Notes: generated by a model from the letters alone, not told the origin. DNA of 64,000 nucleotides from Spirosoma rigui (GCF_002067135.1 NZ_CP020105.1:248001-312000), one strand, 5' to 3'; counted from the first letter of the stretch, positions 28,001 to 37,121 are shown. Made by a program: numbers and translations.

Positions 28001-28572
28001 AGTTTGCGGACGTGAACGGAGACGGCAAACTGACCGCCGACGACCGGACGCTGATTGGCAACAACCAGCCCGATTTTATCTACGGCATCACCAACTCCCT
28101 CTCGTTTAAGGGCTTCGACCTGAACATTGTGGCGCAGGGTGTTCAGGGCGGGCAGATCCTCAACCTGTCGCGCCGGTTCTACGAAAACCTGGAAGGAAAT
28201 GCCAATTCGCTCACGACGGTACTGAACCGCTGGCGCTCCGAGCAGAACCCCGGCGACGGTAAAACCCCACGGGCCAACACCCGCTCCACGGGCAATAACA
28301 ACCAGGTATCGAGCCGGTGGGTGGAAAGCGCTACGTATTTCCGCATCCGGAACATTACCCTGGGCTACAACGTACCGCGGACGCCTTTGCAAAAGATAAA
28401 AGTGCAGTCGCTACGGGTCTACGCCGGGGTGCAGAACGCCATTACGTTTTCGAAGTACCTGGCTTACAACCCGGAAGTGAGTGGCTATGAAGGACCGCTC
28501 ACGGGCGGTGTCGATTACGGCTCTTACCCACTGGCCCGTACCTACACCATTGGCCTGAACCTGGGCTTCTAA
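25003..28572 (+). CDS. SusC/RagA-family TonB-linked outer-membrane receptor with STN domain
   Basis: From ATG 25003 the protein is 1189 residues with a signal peptide (MMYSVRLSRVLLLGLFLTGGRVGLAQ). The domains in order are: STN signalling domain (IQLREVLNQLKSRYQVDILFED), carboxypeptidase-regulatory domain (ISGRVTDGATNGGLPGVSVVVKG), TonB-box-like NEIVVVGYGTQ, plug (GSISAGNGPLIVVDGQPL, then ATAIYGSRGSNGVV) and the barrel ending in TIGLNLGF. The STN domain matches the upstream FecR/sigma pair, forming a trans-envelope signalling cascade. The substrate is probably an oligosaccharide, but no hydrolase is directly linked. Confidence 0.96.
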   Translation: MMYSVRLSRVLLLGLFLTGGRVGLAQLVATTKVVGRPMYQTVSPQTIQLREVLNQLKSRYQVDILFEDRLVSDQFVGAGVIDPAASLERNLAKILTTRGLRYAKVRSDVYVVLADSRPQKPASGPELSLLPAPGGIAASPTELTQPGQLPTRTVAVATADQTISGRVTDGATNGGLPGVSVVVKGTSRGTTTDSDGNYRVTVPDQNAGGALTLVFSFIGYATQEVPVGNRTTVNVTLASDDKTLNEIVVVGYGTQNRRELTGSVASLQTQTIRDQPVTNVVEGLTGRMPGVLIQQNTGAPGNAPSIKVRGLGSISAGNGPLIVVDGQPLNSGSTTNAGGLNQLNPNDIEKIDVLKDASATAIYGSRGSNGVVMVTTKRGKSGQSRINVDYYTGTQEISKKMEMLTAQQFAEFSKEAFNTAYLERVAGAQITDPNSARPSGQRYRYPRGEFPGVNFDDPASLTTYDYQDMIFRRAPISNYQVSASGGTEKVQYFISGNYLKQDGIIKKSGIDRYTVRSNVDAQLSSKLKVGLSFSPSFMAENRVNSDGHWASNGVINAALSLPPFIPIYQANGTTYNSQAFYAAPYDWPGITNPVANITEADNRVTQLRLLGNAYAELAIWKSLRYRGTVGGDLNYLRQNQYQTSAIVLNQLLPPNVSTGSAYANQNINWVTNHTLSYTLDLGTTHHMDALVGLESQRNDFEESQINANNFPNDIVRTINAGTITGGTSTRNQWSLASYFARVTYSFKDRYLFNASVRRDGSSRFGATSRFGTFPSASVGWRIIEEPFMKTIPVISDLKLRASYGLSGNNAFTSNYPAIGVLSKDNYVLGNGLANGLATSSIANPQLGWERSRQSDVGLDLGLFSNRLFFTVDYYKRITTDLLLQVQVPTLTGFSTAVRNIGQVENKGIEFALSTRNIDGSGTGFTWTTDLNLSFNRNKVLALGPTGDAIRSGTGVGETNITVIGQPLGSFYGYQQLGIFQNQAELDAYPHFADSRPGDVKFADVNGDGKLTADDRTLIGNNQPDFIYGITNSLSFKGFDLNIVAQGVQGGQILNLSRRFYENLEGNANSLTTVLNRWRSEQNPGDGKTPRANTRSTGNNNQVSSRWVESATYFRIRNITLGYNVPRTPLQKIKVQSLRVYAGVQNAITFSKYLAYNPEVSGYEGPLTGGVDYGSYPLARTYTIGLNLGF

Positions 28573-28603
28573 TCGTTCTGTCCTCATTTATTCTTCATGT
28601 CCC

Positions 28604-30037
28604 ATGAAAACGAAATATATCCTTGCCGGCCTGCTGACCCTGAGCCTAAGCGCCTGTAAAGAGCAGTTTCTGGCCCTGTCGCCCATTTCGGCGGTTGGTA
28701 CAACGTCCTTTTTCAAGACCCAGTCCGATGTGCTGACGGCGCTCAATGGGGCCTATGGTGCGCTACAGTTCGGCGGTCAGTACGGCCAGCTGTACGTCGT
28801 AGCCGAAATACCCTCCGACGATACCACACCCGTTCTGTCGGGGTCGGTGACGGACCAGGACGAGTTCGACAAATTCTACGTCCGCACCACCAACCCCTTC
28901 ACGCTGGCCCGCTGGAGCGACGGCTACCGGGGTATTTACCGAACCAACGCCGTCATTGACCGCACGGCTGGGGTAACGATGGACGAAACGATCAAAAAGC
29001 GCGTTGTGGGCGAAGCGAAGTTTCTGCGGGCGCTGATGTATTTTAACCTGGTACGGGTCTTTGGCGATGTGCCGCTGGTGCTGACCGAAATTACCGACCC
29101 GTTGCAGGGCTATGAGTACGGCCGGGCCCCGGTAGCCGATGTGTATGCCCAGATCGTCAAAGACCTGACCGATGCCGAAGCGGCCTTACCCGTTTCGTAT
29201 ACCGGCGCCGATGTTGGCCGGGCCACGAACGGAGCTGCCAAAAGCCTGCTGGGCAAGGTGTATCTGACGCAGAAGCGCTACGCCGAAGCTGCTGCAAAGC
29301 TGAAAGAAGTAATTGACCGGGGTACCTACTCCCTGCAGCCCAACTACGCCGATCTCTTCAAACCGGCCAATAAGAACGGGCGCGAGTCGATCTTCGAAGT
29401 GCAGTACAAGAAAGGCAATATCGGCGAGGGTAGCGGCTTTGCCAACGCCTACGCGCCCGAGAACTCCGGCAACGCGGTTATCACCTTCGGCGGGGGTGGC
29501 AACAACCGGCCAACGCCCGACCTGGATACCAGCTACGAAACGGGCGACCCGCGCCGGAACGTATCGCTGGCGAGCAGCTACATCAACAGCAGCGGGGTGA
29601 AAGTCGACTATTACTACGTTAAAAAATACGCCGATCCACCAGTCGTCAACGGCGATTCGGACGACAACTGGTACGTGCTGCGCTACGCCGATGTGCTTCT
29701 GATGTATGCCGAAGCGCTGAACGAAACGGGTAAACCCGCCGAAGCCCTGCCCTTCCTGAATCAGGTTCGGAAGCGGGTAGGACTGGCCGACAGGGCGATC
29801 GCGGACCAGGCTGGTCTTCGGCTGGCCCTTGAGCAGGAACGGCGGGTCGAGCTCGCCTTTGAAGGCCACCGCTGGTTCGATCTGGTCCGGACGGGACGGG
29901 CGCTGCCGGTGATGCAGGCAAAAGCCGCGACGATTGGCATTAAAACGGCCCTGAGCGAAAACAACCTCGTTTTCCCGATTCCGCAGAGCCAAATTGACAT
30001 TAACCCAGGCAAAATCAAGCAGAATCCGGGTTATTAA
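28604..30037 (+). CDS. RagB/SusD-family nutrient-binding outer-membrane lipoprotein
   Basis: The 477-residue protein has a lipoprotein signal (LTLSLSAC, Cys near residue 18) and TPR-like helices of SusD. The conserved blocks are AEAKFLRALMYFNLVRVFGDVPLVL, the RADVLLMYAEALNETG-type helix (here RYADVLLMYAEALNETG) and the C-terminal LALEQERRVELAFEGHRWFDLVRTG. It lies 31 bases after SusC and forms the substrate-capturing lid of the SusCD transporter. Confidence 0.96.
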   Translation: MKTKYILAGLLTLSLSACKEQFLALSPISAVGTTSFFKTQSDVLTALNGAYGALQFGGQYGQLYVVAEIPSDDTTPVLSGSVTDQDEFDKFYVRTTNPFTLARWSDGYRGIYRTNAVIDRTAGVTMDETIKKRVVGEAKFLRALMYFNLVRVFGDVPLVLTEITDPLQGYEYGRAPVADVYAQIVKDLTDAEAALPVSYTGADVGRATNGAAKSLLGKVYLTQKRYAEAAAKLKEVIDRGTYSLQPNYADLFKPANKNGRESIFEVQYKKGNIGEGSGFANAYAPENSGNAVITFGGGGNNRPTPDLDTSYETGDPRRNVSLASSYINSSGVKVDYYYVKKYADPPVVNGDSDDNWYVLRYADVLLMYAEALNETGKPAEALPFLNQVRKRVGLADRAIADQAGLRLALEQERRVELAFEGHRWFDLVRTGRALPVMQAKAATIGIKTALSENNLVFPIPQSQIDINPGKIKQNPGY

Positions 30038-30040
30038 AGA

Positions 30041-30087
30041 GGAAAGCCAGGGATGACTCATGGTGCATGAGTCATCCCTGGCTTTCC
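30041..30087 (+). terminator. 21-bp perfect stem-loop after SusD
   Basis: Arms 30041-30061 and 30067-30087 are perfect reverse complements (GGAAAGCCAGGG at the outer end) around a 5-base loop GGTGC, starting 3 bases after the SusD stop. There is no T-tract. The next gene converges on it, so it may act in both directions. Confidence 0.65.
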
Positions 30088-30188
30088 AAACCGATAGTGT
30101 ATGGGCTTGCCGACAGACGGGCCAACGCTACGGTATGGGGTTGCTTTCCGACCTGCCCCCGACACCCAGTCGGGCCACTATACAGACC

Positions 30189-32213
30189 TTACAGCTTACG
30201 CGCCTGCGCATCCCGGATATACACGTCGCCATCTTCGGGTAGCAGGAAACGCTGCCCGACCAGTTGCTGTACCGATTTCCGGACGGCTGCTACGTAGGCC
30301 TCGTGCGTTGGGTAACGCTCCGCTACCGACAGGCGCGGGTCCTTCGCCAGCAGTCGGTCGGCTTTGGTTCGTTGGAAGGGAATGGACTGCCCCGCCCCTT
30401 CGCAGCCGTCATCCCCGCCAAAATCGGATCGGCGTAACGCCCAGCCGGTAGTCGTGGCGATGGGAACAGCCACGGGCGGCAGTCGAATGCCGGCTAGTTC
30501 ATTGCCGTCTTTATCGACCCGGGAAACAAAAGTAACGTAGCTGGGCCGTTCTGCTACGCCCATTGGGAAACGCGTTATAATGCCCTCACTGAACGAGGGG
30601 CCAAAGTCGAGCAGGTAGCGGGTCGTGACGAGACCCGTGTAGGTCACGCCCGGCAGCGTAGGCCAGCCCAGGGTCGCCTGTGGCACCACACCCGTTTGGG
30701 ACCCCGGCTGCGGCCGGGCCAAAGCCGCCGTTTTTTCACCCTGCCGGGGCACCTGGCTAGCCGGGGGCGCAATGCCTTTTGTTACCCAGTCATCCAGCGC
30801 TACGAAGAGAGCCCGCAGGGCCGGTTCGCCATTGGTCGGGTTCTGAAATTGCTGGCAGATGCCCCTACTGGTTTCGTTACCCGTTCCGTGCTGCGCCCCG
30901 GCAATCAGATAAAACCGAACATTATCGGGGTCGGGCAGGTCGTTGCCCTGGCTGTCTGTATGCAGCAGCGAAGCGGCTTTCACCCAATATTCGTTCGAGG
31001 AGTTGATTTCGAAAACCTTCGGGCAGGTGTTGCTGGCGGTGCACCGGGCCAGCCGACCGGCCGTTTTCCCCGTCAATGAATCAGTCAGGACAGGGTACGC
31101 AAACGGAAAAACCCCTTCCGGATACAGGTGATTCTGACGGTTGCGCTCCGTCCGCGACGGCTGGGCAAAGCGGTAGTTGAGGGCAATGCCACTGGCCCCG
31201 CCCAGCCAGTTTTCGATGCCGTCCAGCACCCGCCGGTTCTGTTCGTCGGCATTGAAGCCCAGCGTCTGAAAATCATTGGCGTAGCGGGCAGGCTGCGAGA
31301 GCGCGTAGGAAAAGGTGTAACGGATATCGTTCGCCAGTGGGTTGGGATTACCAACATCGTCGGTGGTTGCGTACCGCAGAAACGAAACAAAATCGCGCGT
31401 AGCGGCAAAACCAATCCCGGCCACAAGCGGGTCTTTGGCCAGGTAGTGAAATTCATACACCGCACTCTGCCGGAAAGGCGTACCGGCGGGCAACAGCCGG
31501 ATCGTTTTATCGTCGGCATATTCCCAGCCATCGGCCGCTATGACCGCCGGACTGTCACCCAACCGATCGCGCACGGTAAGCGTAGCCTTCGATTGATCCA
31601 GGGTAGCCGCCGAATACGCGAGCGGATAGGTCGTTGACGTTGCGTTGTCGAAGGAGATGTACTCATAGGAGGGGCCGGTAATGGACGACCCGTCGGCGTT
31701 GCGGGCAACGGGCACGCTGATGGTCAGATTATTATTGACCGGCGCGGCCGAGCAGTCCCACCCGTTCCAGGCCAGGGTATAGCCCCTGTTCATCAGAAAC
31801 CCTTCGCCGGCCTGGGTAGCGGTGGTCGGGTCGTTGCCGCCACTGCTTTTGTTGAATCCGCCAATGAGTTTACCGCCCCGGTTGTTCAACTCCAGAACCA
31901 GTTTATGGTTGCCTTTGCTGAGGTCAACGGGTTTAAGGATATAAATGTCCATCACGTAGGCGACCATACCCGTTGCGGTGCGCGGTGCCCGGCTAATGTC
32001 CGTGATAAGCGCGTTGGACGGACTGGCGGGATCGAGTTCCCCGTAGGCTTTTCCCCGCAGTTTTTCGTAGGTACCCACCCGCCCAAAGGTTCGACCATCA
32101 AACGTGGGCGACTGAACGCTGGTGATCTCGATACGAACAATTCGGGCCCGGGCCGGACAGGTGAGCACAACGGAAAGGAGCAGTGAAATGAACAAACGGG
32201 TGCGTGAAGTCAT
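30189..32213 (-). CDS. Secreted alpha/beta-hydrolase-domain protein
   Basis: The 674-residue protein has a signal peptide (MTSRTRLFISLLLSVVLTCPARA). The conserved start VRIEITSVQSPTFDGRTFGRVGTYEKLRGKAYGELDP and the region LVLELNNRGGKL ... GFLMNRGYTLAWNGWD match the 'alpha/beta hydrolase domain' family found in many secreted bacterial proteins. A catalytic triad cannot be assigned with certainty. It is convergent with SusD and probably monocistronic. The natural substrate is unknown. Confidence 0.85.
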   Translation of the reverse strand: MTSRTRLFISLLLSVVLTCPARARIVRIEITSVQSPTFDGRTFGRVGTYEKLRGKAYGELDPASPSNALITDISRAPRTATGMVAYVMDIYILKPVDLSKGNHKLVLELNNRGGKLIGGFNKSSGGNDPTTATQAGEGFLMNRGYTLAWNGWDCSAAPVNNNLTISVPVARNADGSSITGPSYEYISFDNATSTTYPLAYSAATLDQSKATLTVRDRLGDSPAVIAADGWEYADDKTIRLLPAGTPFRQSAVYEFHYLAKDPLVAGIGFAATRDFVSFLRYATTDDVGNPNPLANDIRYTFSYALSQPARYANDFQTLGFNADEQNRRVLDGIENWLGGASGIALNYRFAQPSRTERNRQNHLYPEGVFPFAYPVLTDSLTGKTAGRLARCTASNTCPKVFEINSSNEYWVKAASLLHTDSQGNDLPDPDNVRFYLIAGAQHGTGNETSRGICQQFQNPTNGEPALRALFVALDDWVTKGIAPPASQVPRQGEKTAALARPQPGSQTGVVPQATLGWPTLPGVTYTGLVTTRYLLDFGPSFSEGIITRFPMGVAERPSYVTFVSRVDKDGNELAGIRLPPVAVPIATTTGWALRRSDFGGDDGCEGAGQSIPFQRTKADRLLAKDPRLSVAERYPTHEAYVAAVRKSVQQLVGQRFLLPEDGDVYIRDAQARKL

Positions 32214-32483
32214 GGAAGGTGGGTTGGCCAGAGCAACGGATCAGAAAGCCGGTAGCGTTATGGTCACTAAAGCGGAAACCCCGGTTTATCTTTACCGGCC
32301 GGGCAACATACGTGCCTCCGGGCAACGGGTTCGGCACCAGCCATTGCCCGTTATTGGCTGAGCCAGCGGTACGCTATGGACCCACGGTGCCGTTTGTCCC
32401 GGCCCCGCACCAGTTACCCCCCGCGAGGGTCGATTGAGTCCGGCAATTTACTACGTTCGTGCTTCACTAAACAACGTACTGCA

Positions 32484-32816
32484 ATGGCCGTAAACGCAAA
32501 ACACCTGGCTACCTTCATTTTGGGGGCGGCCGCCGGGGTCGCTCTCAATAAATACCTGCAAACGGAAGACGGCGAAAAAATGCTGACCGACCTTAAAGAG
32601 AAAGGCAATCAGCTCAAAACAGAGGCAGAAGGTGCCATTGAGAACGCACCCGACTATTTCGAGAAGCTAAAGACGCAGCTTGCTGAATTCCTGACGACCA
32701 ATTTTCCCAATGCCCAGCAAGCCGTCGACGATGTACTCGGCAGGACCGTGAATGCCAACGCGCCCGCCGGGCAGGCCGATGGGCCGCAGGGCACAACCGG
32801 CAACGTACCGGGCTAA
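32484..32816 (+). CDS. YtxH-domain small membrane-anchored protein
   Basis: The start at 32484 begins the glycine-rich helix (MAVNAKHLATFILGAAAGVALNKYL) that defines YtxH-type proteins; the longer open frame upstream has no such start. The protein is 110 residues, with a coiled, charged middle (DLKEKGNQLKTEAEGAI) and a disordered Gly/Asn tail. These proteins are linked to general stress; its role here is unknown. A single-gene unit with its own large hairpin. Confidence 0.85.
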   Translation: MAVNAKHLATFILGAAAGVALNKYLQTEDGEKMLTDLKEKGNQLKTEAEGAIENAPDYFEKLKTQLAEFLTTNFPNAQQAVDDVLGRTVNANAPAGQADGPQGTTGNVPG

Positions 32817-32824
32817 CAAAAGCC

Positions 32825-32890
32825 GATGCTGCATTTAATGACCGCGCCATCGGCTACATAGCCGGTGGCGCGGTCATTAAATGCAGCATC
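32825..32890 (+). terminator. 31-bp stem-loop after the YtxH gene
   Basis: Arms 32825-32855 and 32860-32890 pair over 31 bases with a single G-U wobble around a 4-base loop (ACAT). It starts 8 bases after the stop codon. No T-tract follows. From here to 33158 nothing else gene-like was seen. Confidence 0.6.
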
Positions 32891-33158
32891 GTAACGATTT
32901 ATCAGAGCCCAGAAGTAACGTCTAATCGCCATCCTTGCTCGGTTGGGAATCCGCAAAAGTGAGGGGTATACGGGCTAACACGAGTTCGCTGAAAAAGCAG
33001 ATGTTACAGCTATTGTACAGAATAGCGTAGTTGCCTGGTACATATCATTATGCCGGAAGGGCCTATGGCCTGGTACTGTCGCCCCGGACCCTAATGCTGT
33101 CCACCGGCAGCGTAGGTGACACGCATTCCCCGAGCAACCGGCCGGCCAACCAAGTAGC

Positions 33159-33800
33159 TTACTCGTCCGGATCAACCCGGTTACGGGTAGAGCCGGGAAG
33201 GTTCCAGTGGTACCGCAGGGCCAGCATCCGTACGGTAAAACAGGTGGCTATGGCCAGGATGGATACCCAATCGGCCGATACCCACTTCAGGTAGTTCCCC
33301 AGCACCACCAGCAACGCCCCCAGCAGGGCCGCCGATGCATAGATCTCCTTTTCCAAAATAACGGGAACCCGGTTAAGCAGGATATCCCGCAGGACCCCTC
33401 CACCCACGGCGGAGGTGGTACCCAGCAGTACCGCCACCTGGGCATTGTGCCCATAGGACAGAACCTTTTCGGCCCCCGTAACGGCGAACAGCGACAAACC
33501 CAACGCGTCGAACAGAATGACCGGGTGGTTAATCCGCTGAACAACGGGATACAGTCCAACTGTCAGACCGGTGGCAGCGATAGAGGCCGCCAGGTAATAC
33601 CAGGTTGCAAGTCCGGCCGGGGGCACAGCGCCGATGCAGAGATCCCGGATGATACCGCCCCCGCAGGCAACCGTGAAGGCAAGGGTACAGATCCCGAACA
33701 GGTCGAGGCCGCGCTGCCGGGCTGCCGTAGCCCCGCTTATGGCAAACACGAACGTACCAGCCAGGTCAAGAACGGTATACAGCGAATGTAATTTATCCAT
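33159..33800 (-). CDS. Trimeric intracellular cation (TRIC) channel-family protein
   Basis: The 213-residue protein has six to seven membrane helices and the two-fold repeat of the UPF0126/TRIC family. Motif one is LDLAGTFVFAISGATAARQRGLDLFG and GGGIIRD; motif two is DALGLSLFAVTGAEKVL and GGGVLRDILLNRVPVIL. Bacterial members form potassium-permeable trimeric channels. It starts 2 bases after the amidohydrolase remnant and is likely co-transcribed with it. Confidence 0.93.
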   Translation of the reverse strand: MDKLHSLYTVLDLAGTFVFAISGATAARQRGLDLFGICTLAFTVACGGGIIRDLCIGAVPPAGLATWYYLAASIAATGLTVGLYPVVQRINHPVILFDALGLSLFAVTGAEKVLSYGHNAQVAVLLGTTSAVGGGVLRDILLNRVPVILEKEIYASAALLGALLVVLGNYLKWVSADWVSILAIATCFTVRMLALRYHWNLPGSTRNRVDPDE

Positions 33801-33802
33801 CG

Positions 33803-34096
33803 TTACGCTCGCAGGCCAAGCATGTTAAGGGCGTTCTCCGGCAGGATCAGCGGCTTTATTTCCTCTTTAAATCCGGCCTTATGGAAATCCTTCCGCCATC
33901 GTTCCGGTATGATCAGGGGGACATCGGTACTGAACAGGATACGTTGCTTCAGCTGGGGTGAGACATGGACGGGCGACCCGACGGTAAACATCACGAACGC
34001 CATGTTCAGGGGTCGGTAGCCGTCATGCGGTTGTCGGCACGGCACCTCCGCGTGCGTATGAACATCGATGGCAACAATTTTATCGAGGTCAGTCAT
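33803..34096 (-). pseudogene. Amidohydrolase remnant with three in-frame internal deletions
   Basis: The 97-codon frame keeps only pieces of a protein of about 290 residues from the amidohydrolase (2,3-dihydroxybenzoate-decarboxylase-like) family. It retains the N-terminal metal motif (IVAIDVHTHAEVPCRQP), a short central strand (MAFVMFTV) and the C-terminal end (QRILFSTDVPLIIPERWRKDF ... LILPENALNMLGL). The segments between them, including the central histidine ligands, are missing, at about residues 28-32, 39-43 and 49-51 of the remnant. The frame is preserved, so a short peptide could still be made. It cannot be an active metal-dependent hydrolase. Confidence 0.75.
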
Positions 34097-34204
34097 AAGG
34101 TCTGTTGTTGAGATCGTTGCCCGTGTGAAGGCCGGGTCAGGCTGTTCACGTCACTTTCTTGCGGACAAGGTACGCAGGGCAGCTGGGCAACATCCGAATT
34201 TACG

Positions 34205-35332
34205 TTAGTCAACGAAACCGGCTTTGGGTTTTACGCCCGTTTTCGCCCAGGTGCGCAGGGCATCAAAAGCTTTCCCGGTTTGCTGGGGCGTAAAATTGCA
34301 ATGTCCCTGCCCATTGGTATACAGGACGGTGAAAAAGCGGTCGGCCCCTTTCTGGTGCACCATATTCTCGAAGTTGACGACACCATACGTGGGTGGAATC
34401 AGCTGGTCGTAAATCGTGTGCATCAGTAGAACGGGTTTGCTGATGGCACCCGTCCGGTCATATTTGCCAAAGATGTCGTCCGGGCTGACAGTAGCCGCCA
34501 GCCGTTCGGCTTTCCGGTTCACGACCAGGTCATCAGGGAAGCCACTGTATACGGTGTTGGTATTGTCGAACGGATTGCCCCCGGCCTTCCTGGCCAGATC
34601 CCGGAGCACATTTTCGTTGAAAAACAGAGAGAACGGCAGGTCATCGAGCTTCAGGTCGAACCGCTTTGCAAACGCCACGGCCAGCAGCGAATCGGTCCCG
34701 ACGATGGCTTTCCGGATCTCCTTGGCGCGGGCCACCATATTCCGGGGGTTCTGGCCCTGGCTCGGGGTCGAGGTGTTGAACAGGTCGGTAAGGGAGGTAA
34801 CGACACCGGGAAACAAGCCATTGAAGGTGGCATACATATCAAATTCTTTCCGGCACTGCAGGTAGGGCCGGCTCGACAGCGGGCAGAGGGGAAGCCCGGC
34901 GTTATAGGATGCGCCGAAGTTTTCGAGGGTAGCCAGTGTAACCCCGCCCCCCATCGAATGGCCTACCATGAACAGCGAGTCGGGTTTGCCGTATTTGTTG
35001 ACGAAATACGTACGGAGTGCTTCCGTGTCATCAACACCCTGCGCCAGGGCCAGGCCCTGGTACTGATAGTCGGAAGCAGCTACGGCAAATCCGCGATCCA
35101 GAAACGGCTTCATGCGCCCTACAAACTCCGGGTTCTCACTCTGGGCCGGTTTCGTACCCATAAACTCATAGCCGTGGGCATACATGATCAGCTTCCCTTT
35201 CCAGTTGGCGGGAAACAGTATCCGGTATTTTGCGCCATTGATCCGGCCCGAATCGATTTTCGGCACAACAGGTTGCGCGAACAGACTTGCCGAGAGCAGA
35301 ACCAGCACGAAAGTCAAGCAGCGGTTTCTCAT
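34205..35332 (-). CDS. Secreted alpha/beta hydrolase
   Basis: The start at 35332 gives MRNRCLTFVLVLLSASLFAQ (signal peptide) and 375 residues. The serine-hydrolase nucleophile elbow GHSMGGG (GxSxG) is near residue 124, preceded by an oxyanion-type strand (GKLIMYAHGYEF). HCNF near the C-terminus may hold the catalytic histidine. The ATG overlaps the stop of the upstream MetE-like gene (ATGA), indicating translational coupling. The substrate is unknown. Confidence 0.88.
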   Translation of the reverse strand: MRNRCLTFVLVLLSASLFAQPVVPKIDSGRINGAKYRILFPANWKGKLIMYAHGYEFMGTKPAQSENPEFVGRMKPFLDRGFAVAASDYQYQGLALAQGVDDTEALRTYFVNKYGKPDSLFMVGHSMGGGVTLATLENFGASYNAGLPLCPLSSRPYLQCRKEFDMYATFNGLFPGVVTSLTDLFNTSTPSQGQNPRNMVARAKEIRKAIVGTDSLLAVAFAKRFDLKLDDLPFSLFFNENVLRDLARKAGGNPFDNTNTVYSGFPDDLVVNRKAERLAATVSPDDIFGKYDRTGAISKPVLLMHTIYDQLIPPTYGVVNFENMVHQKGADRFFTVLYTNGQGHCNFTPQQTGKAFDALRTWAKTGVKPKAGFVD

Positions 35333-36434
35333 GGCGTTCCCCATACTTTAGTAGCCGTGTTCACCACCAGTTCCAGTTTCCGCCACTGGTCATCGTGGGT
35401 CAGGTCATTGCCGTGGTGCGTACTCGAAAAGCCACACTGGGGACTCACGCACAGGTTTTCGATCGGCATGTATTTAGCCGCCTGGTCAATGCGCTCGGCC
35501 ATATCGTCAACGCGTTCCAGCGCCTTCACTTTTGACGAGACAATACCCAGCACCACCATTTTATTGTCGGGAACGAAGCGCAGCGGGGCGAAGTCACCAC
35601 TACGTTCGTCGTCATATTCCAGAAAATAAGCATCGACATTAATGGCATTGAAAAGGATTTCGGCAACGGGTTCGTAGCCGCCTTCGGCAAACCAGGTACT
35701 CCGGTAGTTACCCCGGCAGAGGTGGATACCTACCGTCAGGTCGTCGGGTCGCCCGTCAATGACTGAGTTGATCAGGGCAGCATAGGTGCGCGGGAGTTCG
35801 TCCGGGTCTTCGCCCCGCTCCACGGCAGCCGCCCGCATTTTAGGGTCGCAGAGGTACGCCAGATTCGTATCGTCCAGCTGCAGATACCGCAGGCCAGCCT
35901 GGTACAGATGGTCGATCTCCTCCCGGTAGGCCGCGGCCAGGTCGTGGAAGAACAGGTCCATATCGGGATACGAGTTGATGTCAATCGACTTACGCCCCCC
36001 CGGAAGTGCACCATCGTCGGCGACGGAATCGACACTTTGGGCGTCTGGCTCACCACCGATTTCAGGTAATTGAAATCGGCCACCTGAATATCGTGTACGT
36101 GTTTCAGTTTACCGGTGACGCTCAGTTTGGGTGGCGTAAAGCCGTCTTCGGCGGCTTTGGCAGCCGGATTGGCGTCGATACCACCCGTTACGGTCACACC
36201 TTCCAGCTCTTTCAGAAAATCGAGGTGAAAATAATCCCGGCGAAACTCCCCGTCGGTGATGGATTTCATACCCGTCGACTCCAGTTTACGGACGGTTTCG
36301 GCAATGGCCGCGTCTTCAATGGCGCGCAGTTCGTCGGCGGGAATCTCACCTTTTTTCCACTTCAGGCGGTTTTCCTTAACGGCGGGTGTCCGTAACAAGC
36401 TACCAACGTGGTCGGCGCGAAAGGGTGGTTTCAT
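35329..36434 (-). pseudogene. MetE-like methyltransferase with a frameshift at a C7/G7 tract
   Basis: The gene would encode about 368 residues of the B12-independent methionine synthase C-terminal-domain family. The first frame (ATG 36434) starts MKPPFRADHVGSLLR and reads to HFRGG; the second continues SIDINSYPDMDLFFHDLAAAY to the end. The frames meet at a run of seven C on the plus strand (35995-36001); one more base restores continuity. Zinc-ligand candidates HLC, FLEYD and SPQCGF all lie in the second frame. Either a recent frameshift or a homopolymer sequencing error would explain this. It is coupled by ATGA to the downstream hydrolase. Confidence 0.85.
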
Positions 36435-36439
36435 AGGGT

Positions 36440-37121
36440 TTATTCGTTATCGGTATAATTCGTTTACCAGAGCGGCCCGGTGCCTCAAAACCGCTCGTTG
36501 ATTGAGTGATCCTTTACCGGATCTTTCGCCCAGGTCAATGGCAGAGGGCTCCAGCACGACGACGGCGTTAACAATCCGCGTGGCGCTACCGGTAGCGCAG
36601 CCAGTTCCCGACAGGCATACGAAGTCAAAAACAGGATGGCCCTCACGTAAGCCCGATCCAGTCCGGCACTGACTACGTCCTGCACTACGGGTGCACCCGC
36701 CGACAGTATTTTCGCCTTCAAGATACCCACGTTTACCCAAGTACCCATCGAGCGTTTAAAATCTTCGGCAACGGGGCCGTCAAATACCAGATTCCGGCTG
36801 GGCTCGCCGGTTCGGAAATCGCTGTTGAGCACGTCCCGATTCCCAAAACCGAATACGCAATATCCCTGTTGCCGGCACGGAACGGACTATTCAGATCCCC
36901 GGCGGCTACTTCGACCGTACCCAACGGGGAAGCCGTGGCCCCACCAAAGCAGATGATTGCCCGCCAGTAAGGGTTAGATTCAAAAGTTTATGCGGATTAT
37001 CCTGTCTCAGGCAACGTTCAACGCCTTTTCTTCGCACATTTGTGATTAGTCCTGCTTACTTTTTCTGCACACCTTACTGCCTGTACGCTGGTTTCGTGAC
37101 CCGTACAAACCAAACGCTCCC
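36440..37121. other. 680-bp stretch with only fragmentary open frames
   Basis: No full-length gene is seen between the MetE-like gene and the acyl-CoA synthetase. On the minus strand, two overlapping frames (36733-36924, then 36485-36832) share protein-like segments such as LVFDGPVAEDFKRSMGTWV and might be pieces of one decayed gene in adjacent frames. No family could be assigned. The last 80 bases probably hold the promoter of the malonate operon. Confidence 0.35.

Noticed and set aside
32975..33175. Short minus-strand frame between the YtxH hairpin and the TRIC gene
   Set aside because: No start context, signal or motif; it overlaps the end of the TRIC gene and is probably chance.
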